64,000 nt of DNA, from assembly GCA_963575745.1 (NCBI GenBank), contig CAUYUJ010021170.1:178801-242800 (forward strand), read 5' to 3'. The notes beneath the pieces were generated by a model, which ran no database searches, was not told where the DNA came from, and worked only from the letters and a program-made list of their open reading frames with translations. Position 1 is the stretch's first letter. Every line of letters starts with the position of its first letter. This DNA comes from Prorocentrum cordatum. Its lineage: Eukaryota; Sar; Dinophyceae; Prorocentrales; Prorocentraceae. Below, in pieces: positions 51,386 to 61,799 of this stretch. Position numbers and translations under genes: made by a program.

Positions 51386-52303
51386 CTCAGCGTGCCCACT
51401 ACTTCTTCTTCTTCTTCCTCCTCCGCCAGCTGTGCTGCCCCAGCTGTGCCAGAATACGAATGCATATCAGAGTGAGGGGACCAAGCGGTCTTACAACGTA
51501 TATGGGGGCGTGGCTGCAGGAGGGTCCGCGGTGCCGATTCTGAACGTGGGGTGTTGTTGAAGTTCATGCCTGACGGATCGTTGTTGATGGATGATCCCCC
51601 CGGATGCCAAGTTTGAATGGGTTTCAAAGGGACCAAGATTTGCGCCTCAGGCTGGGTTCTCGGCCCCAAGTTCACAAACACAACGCTAACAGCAACGGAT
51701 CCCACCTGATACTTCCTCACAATTTAATCCAGGTCGCGCTCTCGCGCTGGGCTTACTCACAATTTGCCCAGGAATCGCACTCTCGCTGTGGGTCATTCTC
51801 ACAATTTATGCAGACGCCGCGCCCTCGGCACTCATGAATCTCGACACTCAGGAATCACGTTCTTGCTCCGGACTTCCTCACGATGTACTTGGATATCGCG
51901 CTACCAATAAAAATATTCCAAGCAAGACTGACGCTTCAACGACCCGCCCTCTCGACCCGGCCGTCCAGGCCCGACTTCCCAACCCGCCCGGAAGGGTCCA
52001 CCAGCCCGGCCCTCTGGCCTGGTTCTGCCGCTTGTTTTCCTGCTCACGGCCCTCTCCTGCTAATCTCTCTGGTGCTCCATCCTTCTCCCTCCCCTTGCTC
52101 CACACTCTTTTCCTCCTCGCTATGTGCTTGTTCCTGCAGCTCCCTCTTTCTGCTTTAGGAGCTGCTCCAACTACACGTCGCAGGCAAGCAAGATATGCCC
52201 CCAAGGGGGGTACGATCGAAGACGGAGAGGGTGGGCATCGAAGGTTCGGGATAGACATGTTGACTGAAGTGCGAGCAGGTCAGAGCGAACCGTCTTAAAC
52301 TGA

Positions 52304-52405
52304 TTGTTTTCACTGCTGTTGCTGGTGCTGTAGCTGCTGTTGTTATTGTTACTCTTGTTTTCACTGCTCTTGCTGGTGCTGTAGCTGCTGTTGTTATTGT
52401 TACTC
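52304..52405. repeat. 51-bp tandem duplication
   Basis: TTGTTTTCACTGCTGTTGCT... repeated with a single difference (GTT/CTT) in the second copy. Confidence 0.9.
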
Positions 52406-52589
52406 TTGTTCCCAACACTCCTGTGGTGGTGGGTCCTCGCTTTGAAGAGACATCGCCCCGCCTTCCTGCTCCGCCTCTCCTCTCCTCTCTTCTCCTCTTC
52501 TCTCCTCTCCTCCCCTCTCCTCTCCTCTCCACTCCTCTCCTCTCCTCCGCTTCCCCTCCTCCTCCCCATCCTTCGACGTCCTCGTGCGT

Positions 52590-53670
52590 CCATCCCACCC
52601 AGTACAACGTTTTGTGGCCCCAGAGGGAACTCCACCGAAGGTCCAAATGGCGCAGTTCGCATGCGCCCCAGCGCCAAGTACAGCGTTTTGTGGCCCTAGA
52701 GGGAGCTCCACCGAAGGTCCGAATGGCGCAGTTCGCATGCGTCCACCCCGCTTAGTACAACGCTTCGTGGCCCTACAGGGAGCTTCACCGAAGGTCCCAG
52801 TGGCGCAGTTCGCATGCGTTCCCCCCCAACACCCAATACAGCGTTTCGTGGCCCCAGAGGGAGCTCCACCGAAGGTCCCAATGGCGCAGTTCGCATGCGT
52901 TCCCCCCCGCCCACTAGAGCGTTTCGTGGTCCCAGAGGGAGCTCCACCGAGCATGCGCCCCCCCACCCAGTACAGCGTTTCGTGGCCCCAGAGGGAGCCC
53001 CACCGAAGGTCCAAGTGGCGCAGTTCGCATGCGCCGCCCCCGCCCAACACAAAGCTTCGTGGCCCTAGAGGGAGCTCCACCGAAGGTCCCAGTGGCGCAG
53101 TTCGCATGCGTTCCCCCCCAACACCCAATACAGCGTTTCGTCGCCCCAGAGGGAGCTCCACCGAGCATGCGTCCCCCCCCCACCCAGTACAGTGTTTCGT
53201 GGCCCCAGAGGAAGCCCCACCGAAGGTCCCACTGTCGCAGTTCGCATGCGTCCTCCCCGCCCACTAGGGCACTAGGGCGCTTCGTTGCCCCAGAGGGAGC
53301 TCCACCGAAGGTCCAAATGGCGCAGTTCGCATGCAGCCCCCCCCCACCCGTGGCTTCACGGGGAGCTCCACCGAAGGTCCCAATGGCTCAGTTCGCATGC
53401 GCCCCCCCCCATTACAGCGCTTCGTGGCCCCAGAAGGAGCTCCACCGAAGGTCCAAATGGCGAATTTCGCAGGCATCCCCCCCGCTCAGTACACAGTTTC
53501 GTGGCCCCAGAAGGGAGCTCCACCGAAGGTCCCAGTGGCTCACTTCGCATGCGTACCCCGCGCCCAGTATAGCGTCCCGTGGCCCCAGAGGGAGCTCCAC
53601 CGAAGGTTCCAGTGGTGCAGTTCGCATGCGTCTCCCCCACCAAGTACGGCGTTTCGTAGCTCATAGGGAG
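52590..53670. repeat. Satellite, about fifteen units of roughly 80 bp
   Basis: The unit has GTTTCGTGGCCCCAGAGGGA, then GCTCCACCGAAGGTCC and ATGGCGCAGTTCGCATGCG, then a C-rich spacer of variable length. Some units are shortened. Open frames on both strands are repeat translations. Confidence 0.92.
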
Positions 53671-56570
53671 CTCCACGGAAGACGATACCCACAACTGCGG
53701 TACTTACAACTGCATGTCGTTGGGTCCCTCGCCAGGCTAAGTAATTTTGTTGTTGTTGCTGCTGGATGAATGCGGATCTCCCCAGTGACCATGATATGTT
53801 TGAATCGGCTCCTCCTGGGGCTCGCACGCGGCTTTTCACATGGCGAAATGAACTGTCACTACACTTTGTTGTTGGGTCCCGAACTAGAAGAACAACGGCT
53901 CCAGTCGGATACTTCCTCACAATTGGTTCCAATATCGCGCTCTGGCGCTGGACTTCCCCACCATTTATGCAGGATGGCGCTCTTGCGTGGGACGTGCTCT
54001 CGATTTATTCAAACGCCGCGCCCTCGACAATTTGGAATATCGCTTCGGCTTTTTTCAAAATCTATTTGGGAACCGGTCTATCGCTCGATACTTCCTCGCG
54101 CTTCATGCAAGACTCACGCTTCAACAACCCGCCTGCTCGACCTGGCCGCCTGGGCCCGCCTTCCCGGCCAGCCCGTTAGGGTCTACCAGCCCGGTCTGCC
54201 CGCCTGGTTCTGCCACGTGGTTTCTGCTCCTAGCCCCCTCTCCTGCTACTTTTTCTCGTGCTCCATCCTCCTGCCTCCCCCGGGTCCCTTCTTTCCATTC
54301 GTCCTCTTTTGCCCTGCCTTCGGGGCTGCACGAAATACACGTTCCAGGTAGGAAAAGGATACCCCCCCAAGGGTGTCCGATCGAAGAGAATCGGGCGGGT
54401 ATCGAGGATTTGGGATATACTTGTTGAATAGCGCGCGATATAAGCAAACACTCGTACAATGATTGTTGTTGTGATTGTGGTTCTGGTTATGGCTGAATTT
54501 TCAGTTCTAAAGAATAAGGGTTGTTGATCCCCAATCCCTGGTAAGCATTTATTGTTTCAATGAACGTGCTGCTCCTGGGGCTCGCACCCTGTTTGTTTAC
54601 AACAAACAGCGAAGTGTCACCAAACCGGGCCCATGGCCCGCTTCGCTCCCGCCTGATACCTCACAGTGTATGCAAGAATCGCGCTTTCGCATGGAACTTC
54701 CCGTCAATATATTCAAACGCCGCGCCTTCGACACTCAGGAATCACGCTCTCGCTGTAGATGCCCTCAAGATTTATTTAGAAGTCGCGCTATACATTCACA
54801 CTCCCTCGCGATCCATGTAGGGCGCATGCTTCAGCAACCCGCCTGCCCCTTATCCCTTCCTTCCGTCCGTATCTTCCCCTGCCTTAGGGGCTGCACGAGA
54901 TACACGTCGCAGGTAAGACATGTAGACCCCTAAGGGGGTACGGTCGGGACGAAGAGGCCCAGTATCGATGGTTTGTGATATACGTGTTGAACAGCACACG
55001 AGCATGTAAGAGCGAACAACATGATCATTGTTGCTGTTGTCGTTTTCTTGTGGAATCATCGCTCCTGAATAGCAGCCATGATACTTGTCAGTCAAGATGC
55101 TTGTCCCGGGGCTCGCACCCATTTTTTACAATAAGGAACTGAGGTGTCACCACACTGTGTGGTTGGGCCCCTGTTTGCGAGAACAGCAACGGCTCCCGCC
55201 CGAGACTCTCTCACAACGTATTCCCAGATGGCGCTCTCGCGCGGGACGCCCGCACCATTTCAACAGGAATCGCGCTCGCGCGTGGCATTTCCTATGAATT
55301 TAAGCAGGCGCCGCCCCCTCGCACTCAGGACTCACGCTCTCGCCTTGGATGTCTCTACGATTCATTGGGGTATCGCGCTACCTATCCAGACCCCCTCGCG
55401 ATTCATGCAGGACGCACGCTTCAGCAATCCGCCTGCTCCTTGTCCCTTCCTTCCATTCGTCCTCTCTTCCACTGCCTCAGGGGCTGCACGGGATAGAAGG
55501 TACAGGTAAAGAAGGCATACCCCTAAGCGGGGACGATCGGAAGCGAAGAAGGTGGGTATCAAGGGTTTGGGATATACGTGCTGAATGGCTCGCGAGCAGT
55601 TCTGAGCGAACAGGAACAAACTTAGTGCTGATGTTGTCGTCGTTGCTGTCGTTGTCGCTGGTGTTGTCTTCGTTGATGTTGCTGTTGTCGTTGTTGCTGT
55701 TGCGGTTGCTGTTGTTGTTTATGTTGTTGGGATCTTGTTGTTAAAAAGAACTTCTCTGGATCCCCCACCGTGCCAGTGTTTTCAATCGACGTGCCCCATC
55801 CAAGGGCTCGCACCCAGTTTTCTGCAACAGAACGTATTCCGCCTCAGACTACAACAACAACGAATCGCGCTCTCGACGCTCTGGAGTCGCACGCTCGCTC
55901 GGGAGATTCCTCACAACTTATGCAGGAACCGCGCTCTCGCCTGAGACTTCCTTGCCATGCCCTCTTGCTAATGCAGTTTGCTAACCTCTCTCGTCCTTCG
56001 TCTTTTTCCACCGTCCCTCTTGTCCCCTTCCCTCCTCCCTCCGTTCCTGCACTCCCTTCCTTCTCGCGCTCTCCAGTGTCCACTAATTATGTTCTTCCTG
56101 CGGTCAGGGCTGCTCCAGTTACAAGTCGCAGGGAAGGACGATATACCCCCCATAGGGGGCACGACCAAAGACGACGAGGGATCATCCAGAGCGAAGAATG
56201 TTCAAATTATTGTTGTTGACGTTGTTGAACTCTCACTCCTGAAAAAATAACTGATGTTGATCCGCGCCCCTTGTGCCCATTTCGGCTGTTTAAATGAAGT
56301 GCCCCTCCATGGGTTCGCACCTTGATTTTTTAAACAGAAAGACCTGCGCCTCAGACTGGGTTGACGGCCCCCGAATGACAACGCCACCTCCCGCCTGATA
56401 TACCCTCGCCATTTATTCAAAATCGCGCCCTCGTGCGGGACGTCATCACAACTCATCCAAGACACGCGCTCTCGCCTTGGACTTCCTCGCCATTGCTTCA
56501 ATCGCCGCGCCCTCGACACTCGATAATCACGCTCTCGCTCTAAACTTCCGTACGGTCTACGTGGTCGGGA

Positions 56571-57620
56571 CAAAACATCTGTTTGATATCACCATGATTT
56601 ACGGGGAGCGCGCTCTCCCAATCGGCCGGGACTACGCATCGATTTGACATCATCATGGAGTCCACCTCGGAGATGAACTGGTACGCGCGTGGGCATCCCA
56701 AACACTGCATTGTTACATGCAGACTTCTAGCAATAATGCGCGTCCGTCGAACAAACATCTGCAATCACGCCACTCGACTGTCGCAAACGCGCAGCCAACC
56801 ATTAAGAGCAAACAAATCACTGTTTGCGAGCGCTTTGAGCAGGCGCACTGTGCACACATCGCCTGCGAGCAAAGGTGCAAACGCAACGGGGCTAGTAAAT
56901 GCAGCCGCCGCGAAGCGAACTCGTAACAACCCCAGAACGACTGGACGGTTGGATTTGGTTAGGGCTAGCTGTGGCGAGCCGAGCCCCCGCCATCCAAGGG
57001 CAATCGAGCAGCTAGGTGCAGGTCGGACGGCCAGTCTCGGGCTGGCGACGGGGGTCAATAGACGCAGGGGGGTCGAGGACTGCAGGAAAGTCGCCCTACC
57101 GGGGCTCCGGAGGGCCCATGAAAGTGCCACCGCGGGCCCAACAGGTATACGAAAAGCGCACGTTCCTTCACCCCGCGTTTACTGCCCCCGCGACACAGTC
57201 GGACCGAGGCCAGAAAAACATATGAGACCCTCCGCCGGCTTAAATGAAGAGCACTCGAGCGTACCCACTCCCAAGGATGCACAAGAACATCCAGCAAACA
57301 CGACGAACATTGGGGCACCCTCCCCGAAACTGGGGAAGCCAACAGGTACCGATACCGCTACTCCCTGGACCTCTCCCGGGGTGCGTTCTGACCAAGATCT
57401 CGAGGCGAATCCAGCGGTGGCGACGAGGGCCGCCCAGGGGGGCCCAAAAAGCGGAAAACGACGGACAGGTAGGGATTTGGGTACCTTTCGCACCCTCCCC
57501 GAATCGATCTCGACCTGTTGTACCTCGGTCCGACTGCAACGGGCGCCCGACCGTCGAGAGAAGGAGCCGAATCTTCCAGCACTCCAGCCGCAGTATGGTG
57601 GCGACAAATAGGTTGGGGGC
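56571..57620. other. Intron DNA, no supported gene
   Basis: A 318-residue plus-strand frame is open here, but its composition is unremarkable and it runs through a dispersed repeat (57216-57560) that recurs at 63265-63440 and partly at 57917-57985. Confidence 0.55.
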
Positions 57621-57639
57621 GATACATGGGGTGGGGCGA

Positions 57640-57885
57640 TTCCCCCTCCTCCTCCTCCTCCTCCTCCTCCTCCTCCTCCTCCTCCTCCTCCTCTTCTTCC
57701 TCCCTCCTCCTCCTCCTCCTCCTCCTCCTCCCCCCTCCTCCCTCCTCCTCCTCCTCCTCCTCCTCCTCCTCCCTCCTCCTCCCCTGCCTTCTCATCCTCC
57801 TCCTCCTGCCCCTCCTCCCCCTCCTCCTCCTCCTTATCCTCCTCCTCCTCCTCCTCCTCCTCCTCCTCCTCCTCCTCCTCAAGGG
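57640..57885. repeat. (TCC)n tract
   Basis: TCC repeats with short CCC and TTC interruptions. Confidence 0.9.
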
Positions 57886-58630
57886 GGGGGGCGATGCACG
57901 GGGTGGGGAAGAAAAGTGCCTCCCCGAATCGACCACGATCTTGTACCTCGGTCCGGCTGCAACGAGCGCCCGACCTTCGAGAAGGACCGCCGAGCACTTA
58001 CTGCACTCCAGCCGCAACAGAGGAGCCGGCCAGCGCGCGGAGGCCCCCCGACAACCAGCAGGCGGCAGCAGAGCGCCGGTGCGTGACGCGGGCAGGCCGC
58101 TGCACTGCACCGAGAGGAGCGCCAGATCATCGGTAGCGACCCCGCGGGGGCTGGTCCCTGGCCGTTCTCGCGAAATGGAGGTCGTCGTCGTCGTCGTCGT
58201 GCCCCCCAAACCGGTAGGCAGCAGACCGCCAGTGCGTGACACGGGCAGGCCGCTGCACTGTGCCGAGGGGTGCGCTATAGAGAATCGGCGGCGAGCCCAG
58301 GGGGGAAGGGTCGAGATTTGCGCAGGGGCGGGCTCGAAAGTGGAGCTGCTCTTGAGCAGGGACCAACCGTCTCGGCATTCCTAAGTCCTGCCACGAAATG
58401 TTCTTAGAACCCAAGGCGGCTCTCATAACAATGTCAATGTTCTTAGAACATAGACCCGATGTGTTAAAACAAGACAATCTCAACCAGAAATGTTCTGAGA
58501 ACATTTAGTGGACACCACGCAAGGTTCTTAGAACACTGTCTGGCAGGGCTGTAGGCGAGCCAGGACGCTCCGCCACTGCTTGATGTTCGGACGTCTGCAC
58601 CGTTTCCCTGCGGCTTTCAAGCACCGGGAT
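57886..58630. other. Intron DNA with short duplications
   Basis: A block GGCAGCAGA(G/C)CGCC(G/A)GTGCGTGAC recurs at 58066 and 58216 together with GCAGGCCGCTGCACTG. GTTCTTAGAACAT-type palindromes recur at 58400-58530. No gene. Confidence 0.55.
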
Positions 58631-58802
58631 TCGGGGATGGACAGACCCCCCTTTAGTAAAATGTAGTTTAGTGAAAACGACCTGAGGCCCAAACCTGGTG
58701 GGCGCAAGCCTGGAACATAACCGCCACGGCGCCCTCTCGAGAACCGAAAACGGACAATTCACTAATCGACGTCTCACTGTTGGGGGTTCTGTCCACCCCC
58801 GA
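58631..58802. mobile_element. MITE copy 2 (172 bp, 5-bp TSD GGGAT)
   Basis: Left end TCGGGGATGGACAGACCCCC and right end (reverse complement) TCGGGGGTGGACAGAACCCC. GGGAT occurs at 58626-58630 and 58803-58807. Same family as 43715-43890. Confidence 0.93.
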
Positions 58803-60185
58803 GGGATGCCTTCCGGTGGCGGCGCCTCGCCGAGAGCTCTCCGGGGATGGCCAGATCACCTCGAGAGGTCGCCGGAGGCACGGGCTCTGACCCCCGGAAG
58901 CCCGGGCCTGCGGCGAGCACCCCAGGGGGGGGGAAGCAACAGGGGGCGGGCTTCCGCCGAAGGCTCGGAGAGCTCCCTGGCCTCCCGAGAAGTTGCCTAG
59001 GAGGAAGAGGCACAGAGCACTCCGCAGTAGAGGCGCGAGGGCTTCTGAGCAGCCACGCCGCCTTCTGAGAAGGCCTCCTCCAGTCTCGCTTCCCCCCGTC
59101 GCCCGCCGCCGAGAGAGGGACCGCAGCCCCCCTCTTGGCCCTCGGAGCGCCCGGGTGCACGAGGCGCGCCGGGAGGAACCGGGCCTCCTCGCTTTGCACC
59201 TCGCGCCCCACCGTGCGGCACGCACGTGGCCCCCAAAAGTCCGGCTCCCTTCCCGGGAGCCCGTTCTTCAGGGTCGCTCTTGTCGGCCCCGAGGCCCGAG
59301 AAGGGACCCCGGAGGAGCCCGAAAACAACAGCTTCCCGTTTTTTTTTTTTGTGTTTTTTTGCTTGTTTCTTGTGTTTTTGTTATTGCTTTTTTCCTCGCA
59401 GCGCGAGCACCTCGCGCCCCGCCGTGCGGCACGCGCGGTGTTCCCCTCGTGCCCTTCGTGCCCTCGCGCCGCCGCGCCTTGGGGAAGGCCAGCTGCGAGG
59501 GCCCCGGGCCACGGCGCGCGCCCCTGCGGGCAGCCTGCGAGGGGCAGCCGCGGGAGGAGGCAGAGCAGTGCTTCCAGGGGAGGCCAGTCCACAAGAAGCC
59601 ATCCACAAGAAGCCCAACCCTGAGACCCCAGGACGTCCACTGATCTCTGATGTGGGAAGGCCACGCTCTTCGTGGCAAAACCATCGAGACCCAAGAAACC
59701 CAGGGTACCCTGGAGGCAAGCAGAGTGTTTCTTGGCACGGGTCTCCACTTTAAGCCCCTTCTAAACCCGAAGAGGTCCTTATCATGGCGCCTTTGAGGGC
59801 TCAGGGGAAGGGGAACCTATCACACACTGCGGACGGATCGGAAATGGGCTCTGCAACTAGAAGCGAGAAACGCGCATGCCGATGAATATCACACCATATG
59901 TCGCTCAACCGTATGAGTAATCATGCAGCGTGGAAATCACCGTCACACCAGAGCGTAGATCTCCTGTGGTACCTCGTTGCGCCCGCTCATTCTACAGTAG
60001 TGCTCGACTGATCCCGGCGGTGTAGCCAGACAGCGTTGATACAAGCGTAACCCACGCCCTTTAACACAGATCGAGTCGTCCTAACTGCCGCTCAGGCGTC
60101 ATCTACTTATACCAACGCCCTGAACACGCCCGCACGCCCGCGATGAGCCACGCCATGCCCCCCTTTGGCCATCCGCGGCCGGAAC
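58803..60185. other. Intron DNA, no gene; T-rich stretch
   Basis: GC-rich unique DNA with a duplicated block CCTCGCGCCCC(A/G)CCGTGCGGCACGC (59198 and 59408) and a T-rich stretch at 59338-59395. From 59760 to 60100 there is unique DNA of lower GC with nothing recognised. Confidence 0.55.
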
Positions 60186-60340
60186 TTCCGCGCGAATTTG
60201 ATGGCGGCCTCGTTCGCCTCCGTTCCCGAGTTGCAGAAGAACGCCTTGTCCGCAAAGGACTGCGTCACAAGCTTCTGCCCCAAAGACACCTGGGGGCAAT
60301 AGAAGCTGGATGTTCCGTAGCTTTGAAAGAAGAGCAATGC
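60186..60340 (-). CDS. argD: Acetylornithine aminotransferase exon ([12 protein letters not shown]-phosphate loop)
   Basis: About 155 bp. It reads [20 protein letters not shown], then [20 protein letters not shown] and [11 protein letters not shown] plus [19 protein letters not shown] is the diagnostic cofactor-phosphate-binding segment of acetylornithine aminotransferases. The donor GT after AA joins the 51385 exon so that the codon AAG and FHHSAG follow. The 5' boundary is either the CTATAG acceptor before 60340 (preferred, because YCPQ then matches the family's Y-x-x-PQ) or CCCCCAG before 60289. Earlier exons were not found up to 64 kb. Confidence 0.88.
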
Positions 60341-60584
60341 CTATAGGACAATCCTTCTATTGACAAGGAGGCCAGGGGAACGGATGCAGTTGTCGGTTTG
60401 TATTTGACGTCGAATCGGGTTCGCAATCTATCAATCGATCGATCTCGACATCTATCTACCGGTGTCACTATACATCAGTCTCAATGTCTATCTGAGTAGC
60501 TTTTTAACAGCGCATCAGCGGGGCAACCACTTGACACTGGCGGGGCAATCGCGCGATCATAACAAAAAACAAAGGACAACCACG

Positions 60585-60855
60585 GGATGACCACAAAACA
60601 ACGGCGAACAAGCGCGGACAACCGCGGGACAACCACGCGACAACCACGCGGCAACTACGGGAGAACCACCGGGACGACCACAGGCCAACCACGGGCCAAC
60701 CACGGGAGAACCACGGGAGAACCACGGGACAGACAACCATCGGCACAAACACCAAGACAAAACCATCGGGACAACCATTGAGAGTCAACCTCAGGACAAC
60801 CACAAGACAGCCACTGGACAACCACAACCACGGGACAACCGCGGCTACACCCGGC
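60585..60855. repeat. Minisatellite of CGGGACAACCACG-type units
   Basis: About eighteen degenerate 12-15-bp units; the Val/Trp/Ser-rich minus-strand frame is a repeat translation. Confidence 0.85.
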
Positions 60856-61439
60856 TGCCGGAATGGCGCAACATGCGAAAGGCTGCCAACCATAACAAGG
60901 CCAGGATCTGTCTTGCTCGCACTCGCGTAACTTCGCCTCGCCCGCACGTCACGCACGACACGGACAGAAACCGAGACCGATTTCCCAATTGGGCGACTCC
61001 GCTTCACGTCCATCATCCCCAAACTCCAGTCAGCCTCTTCCCTCCCGCTTCCTATCCCTTCCTCTCCCCCGTCCCCTCACACCCGCAATCCCTCCGCACC
61101 TGGTCCCCTTGTCCTTCCCTCCCTCCTTCCTCTCTGCCTCTTCCGTCCTACTCTCTCCCTCGTCCCTCCCTCCCCCCACTTCTCTCCCCTCCTCTCTCCG
61201 TCCATCCGCTCCGCCGTCGCGCCGTCGCTCCGCCCCTCTCCCCCGCCCTCTTCTCTCGATCCCCCCCCCCTCCTCCCTCGATACCCCCCCCTGCACCGGG
61301 CCGGTAAGGACCCGCAGATTGAAGGGAAGGACGCGGCAGGATCACGAGGAGGATAACGCGAAGAAGGACGAAGGCGTTGCAGCGCGGCAGGAGTGGCTGC
61401 CCAGGGTACAGGCGTAGCTCGACAGCGCTCTGGCTAGCG

Positions 61440-61795
61440 CTCCCTTTTTTTTTTTCTCTCTCTCTCTCTCTCCATCTCCCTCTCTCTCCCTCTGCCCCTC
61501 CCCCCCTCTGTGTCTCTTTCCCTCACTCTCTCTCTCTCTCTCTTTCTCTCCCTCTCTCTCCCTACCTTTCCCTCTCTCCTCCTCCTACTCTTCCTCCTCC
61601 TCCTCCTCCTCCTCCTCCTCCTCCTCCTCCGCCTCCTTCTCCTCCTCCTCCGCCTCTTCCTCCTCTTCCTCCACGTTCTCCTCCTCCTCCTCTTCCTCTT
61701 ACGTCCTCCTCCCCTTCCTCCTCCTCCTCCTCCTCCTCCTCCTCCTCCTGTTCTTCCTCCTCCTCCTCCTGCTCCTGCTCCTTCTCCTCCTCTCA
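61440..61795. repeat. (CT)n followed by (TCC)n
   Basis: CT repeats at 61455-61585, then TCC-rich to 61795. Confidence 0.9.
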
Positions 61796-61799
61796 ATAC

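Larger units (their letters stand above)
51715..56570. repeat. Degenerate 0.5-0.75-kb repeat units with internal subrepeats
   Basis: A CTGGGGCTCGCACCC-like anchor recurs at about 53816, 54573, 55106, 55800 and 56300; a partial unit lies at 51715-52275. Each unit has several copies of a TTCCTCACAATTTATGCAGGAATCGCGCTCTCGC-like 30-40-bp subrepeat and an end block GCTGCACGAGATACACGT...GATATACGTGTTGAA. The array is interrupted by the satellite at 52590-53670. No gene. Confidence 0.8.

Noticed and set aside
52590-53670. Satellite as a CRISPR array
   Set aside because: Units are contiguous, of variable length, with no unique spacers, in a eukaryotic context.
56655-57611. 318-residue plus-strand frame
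   Set aside because: No domain, passes through a dispersed repeat, and is on the opposite strand to all supported genes.
60504-61022. 172-residue Val/Trp-rich minus-strand protein
   Set aside because: Translation of a 12-15-bp minisatellite.
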